A DNA stretch of 64,000 bases from Podospora pseudocomata (GCF_035222375.1 NC_085890.1:1302001-1366000); one strand, 5' to 3'; shown: positions 33,701-45,194, numbered from the stretch's first letter. Numbers and translations: made by a program. The notes: generated by a model from the sequence alone, not told the origin.

Positions 33701-34749
33701 GGGCAAAGTGGGTTCGGAACACGCAGCTCCCGCACATCAACTGGGGCTCCTTCTTCCCCGTGTACACGAACTTCGCCTGCATCGCCCTCATCTACTCTAT
33801 CGCCGCGCCCATCATTTCCATCTTCGCCATCATCACATTTGGTCTTCTATGGGTCGCTCACCGGTACAATATGTTGTACGTCACGCGCTTCAAGACCGAC
33901 ACCGGCGGTGTGCTTTATCCACGAGCAATCAATCAGACATTCACCGGACTGTATGTCATGGAACTTTGCCTCGTGGGTTTGTTCTTCTTGGCTCAGGATG
34001 AGAACAACAAGCCAGCCTGCATTCCTCAGGCTCTGATCATGGTTGTCACACTCTTTCTCACCGCGCTGTACCAATACATCCTTAATGCGTCGTTTGGTCC
34101 GCTGTTCCGGTACCTGCCCATCACCTTTGAAGACGAGGCTGTCCTCCGCGACGAAGCTTTCCGACGAGCACAGGAGCGCCGACTCGGCCTCTACGACGAC
34201 GATGAAAACACCCATCTCAACGGCGTTAACGGCACCGGCGATGGCGAGGACATTGAGCTCGAGAAAATCGGCCAACACAAACGCTCCCACTCCCGAACGG
34301 GGACCGTCATGTCCAAGATGACCCACGCGGGACAGTGGGCTGCCAAGGGCGGAAAGCAGATTAGACGTGCTACTGGCAAGACTAACCAGGCGATCCGCAC
34401 CGCGGCCGACTACCGCAAACAGAAGCGGCAAAAGGACCTCGAGGCTCAGCGCGCGATGGGTGATGCTTTGTACGGGGGTTATTGTGATGCTGTGGAGGAC
34501 TTGACGGCGGAGGAGAGGGATGTTTTGGTACGCAAGGCGTTTCAGCATTCGGCGATGCGGGCGAGGAGGCCGATTGTGTGGATTCCGAGGGATGATTTGG
34601 GGGTGAGCGATGATGAGATTGGGAGGACGAATGAGTTTAGCCAGTATATTTCGATTACGAACGAGGGGACGGCGCTGGATAGCGAGGTGAGGGTGGTGTA
34701 TGGGAAGAATCCGCCGGACTTTTCGGATGTGGATTTGATTAACCTATGA
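30770..34749 (+). CDS. CSC1/OSCA-type stress-gated cation channel (DUF221), 1296 residues
   Basis: This integral membrane protein belongs to the OSCA/TMEM63/CSC1 family, mechanically or osmotically gated calcium-permeable channels of the plasma membrane. Exon 1 is 30770-31092 and exon 2 is 31182-34749; the 89-nt intron has a GTGCGT donor and a GATAG acceptor and makes the family motif [15 protein letters not shown]. The N-terminus is Thr/Ser-rich, then comes TM0 (about 70-100), two more N-terminal helices (about 150-185 and 220-245), the cytosolic PHM7-like domain, and the 7TM channel region (about 750-1020). The cytosolic part contains a long charged, Gly-rich insertion (about 310-510). The C-terminal tail of about 250 residues is basic and helical. 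The length is at the upper end for fungal members. Several fungal paralogues exist, so I do not assign a yeast symbol. Confidence 0.93.
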
Positions 34750-35748
34750 GGAAAAGGGGTGAGGAGGATGAAGTTGATGATAATGGGATATATGATGGGG
34801 ACGGTAGAGACCGGGGGTTGTACAGATAATTGTGAAAGGGAAATACCCAGGTGTTGTTTTGTTTTGTTTTCTAATTGTGTTCTTTATTGCTTATTTTTTG
34901 GTTAGTAAGGAGGATGATACTGGATACAATTGGGTGGAGAGGGAGAAAAGAAGAAGGAGGAAAAGGCAACATTAGACCATGCGTGGCATATCTGTAATGA
35001 AGCATACGGCATAGCATCATTTGTTTTTGTTGTAGATGTTGATGGGGTGAATAATGTTGGGGTATATATATCCTGGATCGCATTCTGGTTTTGGGACACG
35101 TTTAGTGATTGAATGTTCAATTTGCATACCATACATAATAGACAGCGCTTGCTTGTTCAGGCGAAGGGAAGAAAGTTATACCATGTCTCTGTTCTAAAGC
35201 TCGTGTTTCTGGCCGAGGTATTACTTGTTCCAATCTTCTCATCGAGTCAGGACGAAGAGATTCTTGTGAGGCTGGAATCAATTGTCGTCGGTTAGTGATG
35301 GGAAAAAAGACTCTGAGGACATAATCCATGATACAAAATTACACTTTCATTCTTGATCTACAATACGAGTAATGTGACACAAACACGACAACTAAAAGCC
35401 AGATAACCCATCATGAAAACATAAGGTTGAAAAAATAAAACACCAAAGACTTTTAACCGAATCAAGAAAACCAAGCCAAAAGCAATAACCTATCAAACGT
35501 ATAGAAACGTATAGAAAACCATAACTCATGCTGTCTAGTCGTATCACAATCTCAACATTTCACCTGTCATGGTTTCCCATGCCTAGGGTTAGGGTTCCAG
35601 TCTGGTTGAACCAGGGTGCTCCGAGCCAGGCAGGGTTTGGTCATTTGCTTCCTGTACCTAGCTTTTCCCTCTCTTAGCTTCCTCACGCGACCTTGTTGTA
35701 TCGACCTCAGTTGCTAACATAACCATTTTTTCATCAACATTTACACCT
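34750..35748. other. Convergent 3' region, 1 kb
   Basis: No gene is seen between the channel gene (+) and the NTF2-like gene (-). It is AT-rich with two 3' UTRs. TAGGGTTAGGGTT at 35584-35596 is a short telomere-like motif. Confidence 0.6.
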
Positions 35749-37010
35749 TCAAATCTCTGCCTTTCTGACCTTCTCCCCTTTCTCCTGCAACCTCTTCCCA
35801 TCCTGCTGCATCCTCTCGCCCATCTTCTCACCCGCCTTACCAACATGATCCTTCAGGCCAACCACCTCCTCCATGATCCAGTTTCCCGCCTCTCCCACAA
35901 CCCCATTCACCACCCCTTTGGCATCGTCCACAACTCCATTCACAACCTGCTTCGCGTCACCCACAACACCACCCACAACCTGCCTGCCCTGTTGCACCAC
36001 CTCCCGTCCTTGATCCATAACCTCTCTTCCTTCCTGTCTCAGCTCCCGTCCTTTCTGCTTGCCGATCCCCACCGCCTCATAGGCAAGCTGCATCAAAGGG
36101 CCGAGAAGGATTGCTCCAAAAACGCAAAAGACAGCGGCACATACCTGCCAAATGCCGTACATCATAGATCCCGGGGCGAGGGAGATGAACTTGAGGAACT
36201 CCGTGACCTGGTAGAGATCCTCCTGGTGGGTGATGTAGTACTTCACATCACCCTGACCACTCTGACCCTGACTGCCGCTGGCGGTGCCACTCTGCTTCAA
36301 CTTTTGCAGCTTATTGCCGCCATTGGCTCCAGCAGGGACGGTGATTGGGCTGGAGGGGGCAGACGCCTCTCCTGCGGCGACCTCGCTGAAGGAGGGCTTC
36401 TCCCCTTCCTGGATGAGATGGCGGGTCTCAGAGGCAGCGTCATAGAGTGTCTCGCCGTCGGTAGAGGCTTCACTGGGGGGATGATGGGGGAGGGGCTCGA
36501 CGAGGAGGTTGGTAGCTGTGCCGTTGACGGTGGGTTGTTGCTGGGAAGAGAAAGAAGAGCGGGCCTCGAGGGAGAGGAGAGAGACGAGCTCTACCCGGCG
36601 GGCATTGTGGAAAGGGAGGAACCAGATGGAGAAGTCTTGGTTGAGGCGAACGTAAAGGGTGTTGGTCTTGTGGTCGAAGGCGACGGAGGTGATGGAGAGG
36701 GAGATGCGAGGGGAGAGGAGCTTGTACCTGTGACATACGAAGTTAGATCGCAATGGGATAAGGGCAAAGGGGAAGGAGGAAAGGGGAAGACGGACCATCG
36801 GTAGATGGCAATGATGAAAGCTCTGGAATCGAGGTTTGTGGTATTGGTGAAAGGAATCTGTCTATCTTTGAAAGAAGGCACCCGACAAAACGGGTGAGTA
36901 AAAGAAGCGCCCTTCGCAAAATATTTGAAAACCGTCCGTGCCTGCTCATCCGCGTTGCCCTGGGTAAGGGAGCGGATCACGTTCTTGATATCGTTGACTG
37001 GGTGATCCAT
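35749..37010 (-). CDS. Membrane-bound NTF2-like (SigF-like) protein with 11-residue repeats, 397 residues
   Basis: Start at 37010 (MDHPVNDIKNVIRSLTQG). Exon 1 is 36796-37010 and exon 2 is 35749-36727; the 68-nt intron (GTCCGT, CACAG) joins FIIAIYRW to YKLLSPRISLS. The N-terminal 150 residues resemble the fungal SigF-like NTF2-like domain (FKYFAKGASFTHPFCRVPSF, FSIWFLPFH), with KYYITHQEDLYQVTEFLKF before one hydrophobic segment at about 259-285. The C-terminal 100 residues are amphipathic repeats: heptad-like GREVMDQ/GREVVQQ/GRQVVGG, then 11-mers VVGDAKQVVNG, VVDDAKGVVNG and VVGEAGNWIME. Such 11-mer helices coat lipid droplets in perilipins, so an ER/lipid-droplet location is a reasonable inference. 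The catalytic role, if any, is unknown. Confidence 0.82.
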
Positions 37011-37664
37011 GATGTTCGTTGCTGCTTGATGTTCTTTAACTCTTGTTCTTGTTACAGTGGAAGTTGAAGTTGAGGAGGAAAATTGCACGGGGATGTCCAA
37101 TTCAAATAGTAACCCAAACGTCATGGCAGAGCTCTTACGGACCATCAAGCGCTTTCACATGCTACTGATAGCTTGACGTTTGCGTGTGGAATGAACCACC
37201 TTCAAGCTCTCCTGGTGATGTCATTACCTCTCAAAGTGGGGTCCCGGAGATTTTCCAGCATGTGGGTAAGACACGGGAAGGCGCCGGGAAACGGCTCTAA
37301 CGCAGGGGTTGATCGCCGGCTCCGGTAAGCGCCAAGCCCGGGCTTTTTGCTGCCGAAGCTTTAATCTGGTGGTGATGCCATGGTTGACATTAGTTCCTGC
37401 GGTAGCTTTGGGCTTGGAGAAATGGAAAAGCTTTGCTCTAATGACGAGGTAGCTACAAAAAAACCATTGGAAGCTGAGATAAATCCCTACCGAACCTCCC
37501 TTGCATGATCGAGATGCAAGCATTTTGCTGTCAGAAACCCACAATCCACCCATCTTTTGAACCATCCAAAGTTCCTGCAGTTCGAAATATTCGTCGGTTC
37601 AACCCATCATCATACAATGCCATTATATACCAACCATCATCATCATCGTCATGCCCACCACCCA
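37011..37664. other. Intergenic, 650 bp
   Basis: No gene is seen. It holds the promoter of the NTF2-like gene (left) and the 3' UTR of the membrane-protein gene (right, CATCATCAT-rich). Confidence 0.6.
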
Positions 37665-38369
37665 CTATCTCCTATGACTACTCGATCTCCTCACCTCCAC
37701 CACCCTAGCATCGCCCCCAGCAAACCTCTCCGGATCAACCTCCCTGTACCCACTACTCCTCCTCTCCTGACTCCGAATCCTACTCCTCTCCCTCCTCCTC
37801 CCCCCGCCTCTCACCGGTGAATGCTCCTCAATAACAACAACCTCATCCTCCACCGTCCCCGTCTCATCATCACTAACTTCCACCACCCTCCTCACCCCTC
37901 CCCCTCCCCCCCTAGAATAACTCCTCCTCCTCTCCTCGAGAATCACACTCTCCATCCCACCCCCCGTCCGCTCCTCCACAATCACCGGTCCCCTAGACTG
38001 CTCCCTCGTCGTCCTCGTAATCTCAATATCCCTCGTCCTCCTCCTCTCCCCCCGCGAATGCGCCCGGTGGTGGTGCGACTTGCGTGTAACGACCGACGCC
38101 GTTCCCTCAGTTGTGGAGTCCACATTGCCAATGTTAATGCACGTGTAGAACAGGTAGAGAACCAAGCAAAACCCAGCGACAGAACCGAGGGCGATGCCCG
38201 CGATGGCGCCGGGGGTGAGGGAGGTGTACAGTGCGCCGTAGGAGGCGGGGATCGTGTCGGTGGGAGTTTGTCGTGAGACGAGAAGGAGCAGCGATCGAGC
38301 GCGAAGGAGGAGTGAGGACGCCGCTTGGGATGGTGATGGTGGTGGTGGTGGTGGTGGTATTGGCGCCAT
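37665..38369 (-). CDS. Single-pass membrane protein with basic tail, 234 residues
   Basis: The start at 38369 (MAPIPPPPPPPSPSQAAS) is preferred. The same frame is open for another 177 codons upstream, but that part has no conserved look and is probably leader. After a Pro-rich N-terminus and a Leu-rich stretch there is one strong membrane segment (LTPGAIAGIALGSVAGFCLVLYLFY) at about 50-78. The remaining 150 residues are rich in Arg, Ser, Glu and Val (RTRDIEITRTTREQSRGPVI, VVVIEEHSPVRGGGRRR) and presumably cytosolic. It resembles many fungal single-pass wall-sensor-like or septal proteins but has no extracellular domain of note. The family is not recognised. The start is uncertain and the frame itself is likely real. 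Confidence 0.6.
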   Translation of the reverse strand: MAPIPPPPPPPSPSQAASSLLLRARSLLLLVSRQTPTDTIPASYGALYTSLTPGAIAGIALGSVAGFCLVLYLFYTCINIGNVDSTTEGTASVVTRKSHHHRAHSRGERRRTRDIEITRTTREQSRGPVIVEERTGGGMESVILEERRRSYSRGGGGGVRRVVEVSDDETGTVEDEVVVIEEHSPVRGGGRRRERSRIRSQERRSSGYREVDPERFAGGDARVVEVRRSSSHRR

Positions 38370-39113
38370 TGCCGCGCTTTCTCTGTACAGCGCTGATGAT
38401 ATTCCGCTCGTTCGGTGGGTGGTATCTGAGTCGTTTGTCGCGACGAACACACGGTCGGTTATGTCGGCCGGCTCGCAAGTCTCCTCAGGTCGCGCGCACA
38501 AGTCTTGAAGAAATTGCGGGGGTGGTGTCGCGTCCCAACTGGCAATGTCCTCGTCCGTGAAAAAAGAGCTGATGTATCGTCTGTTTCTTTCAAGCCAAAA
38601 TCTCGGCGCAACTGGTCGATTTCTCGTGTGAGTTCTCGACGCGATTGACAGAAATTGAAAATCAAGGGTCCAGCGTCTACAGCACGCAAGCACCAACGTC
38701 AGCCTCGAAGCGCGCGACGTTCTCCAAGCTGATTGGATAATGTAACTCCGTGTAAGCTGCCCAGCTTTGATGGACTCTGGGATCGCGGTTAGAAAGTTGG
38801 CTATATCAGCTTCAATCGTTCTGGTGCCTGACTGACCCCCCTCGACAAACACGTCCAGGAGGATGTTATTTACAGAATTCCCGCTGCCTGTTGGTTTCAT
38901 GAAGAAATGCGCCAGTCATCTCAAGTCCGAGTGGAACCTCAATTGCGGCGCAGACATCCCCGCCATTAACGGGAGGTTGGGAATTGGTCCACTTCATGAG
39001 CCTTACAGAAATCTTGGCGATGGGATGGAAGGGGTCCCTTGTGATGATCACTCTTATGAAGATGTCTCTACACTACACAACGCGTGCTTGCCATACCTAT
39101 ATATGCCTTCATC
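38370..39113. other. Spacer between the membrane-protein gene and TSC1
   Basis: It holds the leader region of the minus-strand membrane protein. Its frame stays open to 38900 but is not clearly coding. It is followed by the 3' UTR of TSC1. A continuation of the membrane protein upstream by an alternative start cannot be ruled out. Confidence 0.5.
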
Positions 39114-42100
39114 TTACACAAAGCCGCGGATACCTCTAATAGTGCCCACCTTCTTCTCCTTCTTTTCCGACTTCTCTTCCTTCTTCTCCTTTTTGTCCTT
39201 CTTCGTATTTTGGACGCCGCCTGTAAACATGATAAGCATAGGCATGTCGAAACTTACAAGGCAAGGAAATATCAGTTACCTCTCCCGAAGTACCGCTCTG
39301 TTTGCGGGCTCGTCTTGCCCGATCCTGACGTCTCGTGTCGTCCGGGTGGCGTCGATGGGCGATTAGGGGGAAGTACTGAACCAAGGGAACTCGAAAGCGG
39401 CTCTAACGGTGGCGTGGCGTTATGCGACCCTTCAAATCCATCTGAATCTGCGAGTACACGAGGAGACCGAAGCCGACCCATGGCAGGACTCCCGGAACCT
39501 TGGTCGAGCCTACCATCAGCCACCACCGACGTCGGCGTCGCGATTGGTCTCCCGCTCCGTTCCGTCTGTTCGCACTGCATGTTCAGCAGTGACGCCTTAA
39601 GTACTGTGTATTTTCTCGTGAGTGCCCCATACTGTTTTTGGAGATCAGTGTTCTTCGCTCGTGCCGCTGCCAGAGCACCTTCGTACGCCGCCACAATCTC
39701 TTTGGACGATGTCTGTTGCTTGATTTGGAGTGCTTTACCCAGTTCAGACTTCAGGCCATCGATTTCGGTCTGGTAATGACGTCTTTGCTTCTCCAACTGC
39801 TCTTCCCGCGCCGCAAGTTCTTTGGATAGCTGCTCAGCTTTGGCCTCAGCAGCGGCTGCTTCCTGCACGGCTAGCTGCATCTTGACCTCTTTACCGTGGA
39901 ACAGGTGCTCCGTAGCGGAAAGACGAGATATTTCCGCCTTGAGCTTCTCAATCATGGCTGTGCTGATATCAACGGCCTCTAGGTTCTGCTCCGACTCCAA
40001 CCTCTTCTTTTCCGCCTCGTCCACAATCCGCCGCAGACTTGCAATTTCGCCCCGCGCCTTTTCCAGCTGCTGTCTGAGTTCGGCCTCCTCCAAAACCCAC
40101 TTCTTCTGTTCCTCGCGGAGAACCTTGAGTTTATTAGACAGAGAGTCTTCCCACTTCTTGGACATATTGCGACGGTTGTCGAACTCCTTTTTGTTCTGGG
40201 CTTCGCTCCTCTTCGCCTCGTCCAAACGCTGTTTCAAACTACGATTAGCCATTACGAGGTTCTGAGTCTCGGCCTCTGTCGCTGCCTCCCTGACTTGTTT
40301 CCGGCGCAGCTCTCCCATGTGCATCATGTGCTGGTGCTTGATGAACCGCTCATACTGAAGGTCATTGAGCAGAATTAGACGCTCATGATGCAGCATAGCA
40401 GCTTGCTCAGCCAAGTCCCCGCTGGTTTGTCCCCCCTGCGGCGATGTGTGCGTGGTTGAGGGCAGGAACGGACTTTTTTCTCCCGCTTGTTCCTGCGGGC
40501 TCAGTATCAAAGATGGCACGCTGTCGCTGTTGAGAGACTGGTGGAGGCCTGATTTGATGACCTTGTTGGAATGTATCAAATCCTGAAGACGACTGTGGGA
40601 CGCTGACGGACCAAGTTGCGGTGGCAATGTCGGGCTATCACCACCGCCTCGACTTCTAGGTTCTGGTGTATTGTATCCAGAAGGTGTCGAATGACTTAAT
40701 TGCGAGCCAGGTCGATCAAGCGCCAGCGACGGAAGTGCCATTGACTGGGATAAAGGGTCGACAACTGGGCTACTCAAGAGGGCAAACTCCCGGCTGTCTA
40801 GTTCCTGGCCCTCGCTGAGCATGGAGGCCGGCACTCCTGGGAGTGATGTATCAGCTGGGATATTGACGGGCGACGGACCTGGCTCAATTTGCAACGCCGT
40901 ACAGTCAGCTAGGACTTCGTCGGCTTCGCTCCTGATCCAGCGACTCAAATCCGTCTTTTCTGATTCGATGGTGAGATTGTAAAAGTTGGGATGCAAAAGG
41001 TGCATCTTTCTGAACCGCTCCGACCTGTCTCGGATTTCCATCGCCTGAACATCGATATCCTCAGGATTGTTGGCATGTCGGAGATACCTTTGAGGCTTCC
41101 TAATGTAGTCTAGGAAGTTGATCGGGTACAAGCCATAGAGCAGGTTAAAATAGTTCTTGAGGTAACGTATGGTGCTTCCGTCAAAATCTGGGTCCATTAG
41201 AACCTTCTCCCACGGCATCGTGGCCCATGGGCCGTCTTTCCCCTCGCCCATCTCGGTATGCTGTTTTGTAAACAGCGAGTCTCTGTCCCAGAACAGAAGC
41301 CTTGCGTAGATGTTGAAGAGTGTTGGGAGATATTGGACAAGAGCGCTGGGTATAAACGGCATGATCATGTTGAGCGAAAGAAGAGCAATCGTAACAGTGT
41401 TGGTAGACTCATCGCGCTGTAGCGATTGCAGGATACTCTGGAAGAGAGGTGTTTGTAGAATTTGATGTAGATGTGGTGGCCCGCACGAGACGAAATCTAT
41501 CAAGAGACTCAGCGTCGCATTGCGATCGTCTTTTCTGAGCACGAAGTCGTTCAAGACTGTCATGAAGCCCTTGGGGTCTCGCTTGCCAAAAGCCACCAGA
41601 GCATCCTTGATCATCCTCTCTTTGAGTTCGGCTGCTGGACCAAAGCTGGATTCAGACTGAACAATCTCCAGCCAGCGAGCCAGCAGGCGACTAACCAGCG
41701 GGAGCATCTGGCCCGAACTCCATGCTTCGGGGTCATCGTGCTCGTCCGTCGAGAGCAAATCAAGGGTATGTTCGAGTACCTCTCGGGCCAGTCCTCTTTC
41801 TGAGGCTACATGCTCGAGAACCGGATCCAGAAGCTTGTCCCACCATTTGAATATGCGAGAGGGTGTTCGAAGGACTGGACGCAGCTCTCGTAAAATGACA
41901 AGAAAAGCAGCATATCGCTCCGGACGATCCCACACTATCTTTTCCCAGATAGTGGCCAGTTCATCATTCAGCTTGTCTCCCGAGGTCTCTTCAGACTTCT
42001 CATGTTTATCGAGGTAGCTGGTGATGATAGCATTGACTTCTGAGGGCAACGGCAGACTGGGTGACTGGAGATAGGCCGTGAGGCCTTTGACGAGGTTCTT

Positions 42101-42183
42101 CGAAGATCTGTGCGGGGGATTAGCAACAGCTCCAGTTTATTCATACTCAGAGTAGCAAGCAAGGCCTACCCGGATGAAGTCAT
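39114..42183 (-). CDS. TSC1: Hamartin (TSC1), 982 residues
   Basis: This is a subunit of the TSC1-TSC2 complex, the GTPase-activating complex for Rheb that restrains TORC1. Exon 1 is a 14-base micro-exon (42170-42183, MTSSG), exon 2 is 39280-42107 and exon 3 is 39114-39220. The introns are 62 nt (GTAGGC, CACAG) and 59 nt (GTAACT, TTACAG). The N-terminal 430 residues are the helical hamartin domain (FMTVLNDFVLRKDDRNATLS, LDYIRKPQRYLRHANN), then a Ser/Pro linker, then a coiled coil at about 570-860 (HHERLILLNDLQYERFIKHQ; many Glu/Lys/Leu heptads) where TSC2 binds in other species. The third exon adds a Lys-rich tail ending RGIRGFV. If the last intron is kept the protein stops almost at once (GRGN). 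Identification is firm. Confidence 0.93.
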
Positions 42184-43001
42184 CCTGATCGACACTACGA
42201 ATGGCGCATCGGGGGACTGGATGAAGTTGGAGAGCCCCGCTCGGGAGCGGAAGCGAGGCGAAGCTCAGGAGAGAAGTGACGTGCGCGGCACCGGGACCTT
42301 ATGACCGCCTGACAGTGCGCCGTTCCAGAAAGGGCCGGAGGTATGAGGGGTCCAGCGTAGTCCCCGGGAGGCTGCTCGGGGTTTATGGGGTTATGGGGTT
42401 ATGTGATACAACTGGATGTCTGGACGTACGAGGTCGATGGCGTTGCTCAGATGATTCGTCGTGGAAAAAAGGCTGCCAAGAGCTCGCTGCCCCCGGTTGC
42501 GCTAGAGTGATTGGCCCCACCTCGTGACCCGACTCCAGCCTGACTTGCATGGTCAGTGCTGGCTTTCCCTGTTCTTTCAGCGGCAGAACCCCTCGAACCC
42601 CGCATTTTAAAACGCCAAAGTGGGGCGCATCGACGGGAACTTAGTGGGCTGCTGCCCGCCGCCGAATCGTCTGATGCATGGTGTGAGAGGAACCAGGCCC
42701 CTCTTTGGCGGGGCTGTCTTTGAGAGCTCTCTCGTGACTGATCCAATGCGGCCCTCCAATGACTGTCCCAACAGGCAAGCTCGAGGCACAAAACCCAGAC
42801 TTCTCCCTGCTTGTTCACCCATTCCTCTGTTTTCTACCCATCTTCTTCATCACTGATTCCATCAATTGAGTCTCTCCCTCTCCGGTTTGGTCTGTACACT
42901 CCCCGGCAAACCACCACTTACACCTACACCAAGCACACCACTGGTCTACAACCACCACTCACCCACCACCCCTCCAACCCCAATTCCAACAGTTGCCAAA
43001 G
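42184..43001. other. Divergent promoter of TSC1 and the DJ-1/PfpI gene
   Basis: No gene is seen. The 818 bp separate the start codons of TSC1 (-) and the DJ-1-like gene (+). They include the G-rich repeat at 42365-42397 and, before 43002, a CA/CT-rich leader. Confidence 0.65.
42365..42397 (+). repeat. G-run repeat (TTATGGGG units), possible G-quadruplex
   Basis: GGG, GGGG, GGGG and GGGG are separated by loops of 11, 5 and 4 bases; two perfect and one imperfect TTATGGGG units are seen. It is about 200 bases upstream of the TSC1 start codon, within its likely promoter. A G-quadruplex or a factor-binding repeat is possible. Confidence 0.5.
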
Positions 43002-44048
43002 ATGGCCCACAAGGAGTCCGCAGTGGCAGACGAGCCAATTGATGTGCTCTTTGCCCTGCACGACAAGTTCAACCTCATGGACTTCGCTGGTCCCCTCGAG
43101 GTCTTGACCACGGCCTTGCACGATCAATCTGATCCTGGTAAGTCATTGTGTCCTGTTTTGAGGCCAGGTTGGCACCACCACTGGCTTCTTTCATACCCCG
43201 CGTTTTGGTTCCTTTGACAGCTGGAAGCTTCCCGGCTAACCGGACCCCGACCTACAGCTTCCAAGGCCTTCGAGGTCACCATTGCTGGTGGCAGTCCTAC
43301 AGTCATCTCCGAGCAGGGAGTCTCCGTCCAAACCCAGATCAACTGGAAGGACGCTAAGGAGCGTCTTAATGACTTCGACGTCCTTGTCGTCATCGGCGGC
43401 GGCACCGATGCAGTTTTAAAGAGCAAGGGCGAGCCCCTTGATCTCATCACTGCCTACTCGGAGCTTCAGAAGAGTGATCCCACCCGCGAGCGGACACTCC
43501 TGTCTATTTGCACCGGTTCACTCTTCCTTGCCCAGCAGGGCATTCTTGCTGGCCTTTCTGCCACCACTCATCCCGACTATATTACCAAGCTCGAGATCTT
43601 GTGCAGCCAAGCTGCCACCCGCGACTTGGGCGAGCGCACCGACGTTGTCGATGACGCCCGCTACGTCGTGAACAACCTTCGGTTCGAACTCGGAGACGAG
43701 GACGAGAACCCCTACATCCGTCGAAAGTCGGATGCTGGCAGACGCCCCTCGAATGCCCGGTATGTTCCACTGACATGACTGTCTGACGAGTAGCACATAC
43801 TGACTCACCATTGCAGAAAGGGATCCATTTCGTTCAAGGGCGCCACACGCAGAGAGTCCATTGCTCGGCGCGCATCCATGCGCCTAGGTGGTCTCCGAGT
43901 CATTACGAGTGGGGGAGTGGCCGCTGGCCTGGATGCAACTTTGTATCTGGTCAGCGTTATGGTGACTGAGGAGTCGGCCAACCAGGTCGCCCAGTTCATG
44001 CAGTTGACCTGGACCAAGGGTATTGTTGTCGACGGCCTTGATGTGTAA
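43002..44048 (+). CDS. DJ-1/PfpI-family class I amidotransferase-like protein, 289 residues
   Basis: Exons 43002-43137, 43258-43759 and 43817-44048; introns of 120 nt (GTAAGT) and 57 nt (GTATGT). The fold is the DJ-1/PfpI (GATase1-like) type. The N-terminal strand is IDVLFALHDKFNLMDFAGPLEVL, the oxyanion/glycine loop is VLVVIGGGTDAVL, and the nucleophile elbow is SICTGSLFLAQQGIL with the reactive Cys. It is followed by LSATTHPDYI, whose His is the usual partner. This arrangement is closest to the AraC-like/isonitrile-hydratase branch rather than to glyoxalase III. An extra Arg/Ser-rich loop (RRKSDAGRRPSNAR) is inserted before the last part (GGLRVITSGGVAAGLDATLYLV). It is probably cytosolic. 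Substrate unknown. Confidence 0.9.
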
Positions 44049-44515
44049 GTTTAGTAGTGTGATATTAGCGACATGGGTATTTGGGCAAGGGAATCTGGCG
44101 TTTTTGATGAGATAACGAATGAAATGAAAACAATATTCACCTCTTCTAAGAATTGGAACCGCTCTCTATCCTGTGAAACGCCCAATGAAGTAATTGAGTA
44201 CGTAACGTGTCCCTGACAGCTCAAGAGCTTGGTGTTGTGGTGACGCTGTCGTTGAGAGATCGATGACAGGTGTGGGGTAATGCCCGTAGACACTCTTGGC
44301 ATTACTATGGACCCACCTGCGAGTTGAGGTCCTGGTCACTCAACCCTGGTCGAAATCGCCTGGATTGGCAGTTGGCAGCGGGCCGTCAACAACGTCTTTC
44401 AATCGCTGGAAAATCTAACTGGAGCCATCATCACGATACCAGATCCCGACAGCGAGTTGCCATTTCAGGACGGCGGTAGACCCAGCGCAAAGCTACCCGT
44501 CACCTCTCACCCACC
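44049..44515. other. Intergenic, 470 bp
   Basis: No gene is seen. It holds the 3' UTR of the DJ-1-like gene and the promoter of the mitoribosomal gene. Confidence 0.6.
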
Positions 44516-45194
44516 ATGTCGTCAATGAACTCATTACCGCGGATCGCGGAGCCTGTACAGCGGTGGAAGAGGTTCGGTGAGAAGCAATTGTTTCTGTAAG
44601 CAACCAGCCCACCTTTTCTTCTCGAGGACATCTCGGAGCTAACCTGCTCTCTTACTCTCCCCGGCCAGACCAAACCACGTAGTCGCCCTCCTCCGCCCCA
44701 AGGCCAAACAGTCCCCCCACCTCGCCACCTTTGCCGTCCCCCTGCAGTTCAACAAGCTCGATCTTCGGGACTATCTTCACCACGCTTACGGCGTCGAGAC
44801 CACGGCTATCCGCTCGTTCATCAACCAGCCCAAACCCGAGAGGAAGAACAAGACTGGGCCTTGGTATCGGCCCAGGGCGCAGAAGATGATGATTGCCGAG
44901 CTGGTCAAGCCGTTTGTGTGGCCGGAGCCGGTGAAGGATGAGGAGGCTCTCAAGCCGTGGGATCATGCGATGTACCAGAAGTTGCAGAAGGATAGGAGGG
45001 CGCAGGAGAAGAAGCAGAAGGACCCGAAGAAGGTGCCGTTGAGGAACAAGTTTGCGGTGCCGGATGATGTGAAGAGTGTGAGTCAGCAGGCGAGGGAGTT
45101 GTTGAGGGAGGCGAAAGGGTTGAAGGTCAAGGAGAAGGGGTTGAAGGTGGAGGGGAAGGAGGAGGGGAAAAAGGGGGAGGTGAAGGATGAATAA
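44516..45194 (+). CDS. MRP20: Mitochondrial large-subunit ribosomal protein uL23m, 201 residues
   Basis: This is a structural protein of the mitoribosome near the polypeptide exit tunnel. Exon 1 is 44516-44595 and exon 2 is 44669-45194; the 73-nt intron (GTAAGC, GGCCAG) joins KQLFL to PNHVVALLRPK. The central uL23 fold is FAVPLQFNKLDLRDYLHHAYGVE, TTAIRSFINQP and GPWYRPRAQKMMIAELVKPFVWPE. The C-terminal 70 residues are Lys/Glu-rich and extended, as in other fungal mitochondrial L23 proteins. The first 20 residues are basic with few acids, which fits import into mitochondria. Codon use in the tail is strongly purine-biased (GAG/AAG). Confidence 0.88.

Noticed and set aside
35845-36804. 319-codon plus-strand open frame
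   Set aside because: It is the exact antisense of the NTF2-like gene, whose splice sites, domain and repeats are clear. The antisense protein is Leu/His/Gly-rich without a domain.
38370-38900. N-terminal extension of the single-pass membrane protein
   Set aside because: The frame is open but unlike the rest in composition. A start at 38369 is more economical, though an upstream start remains possible.
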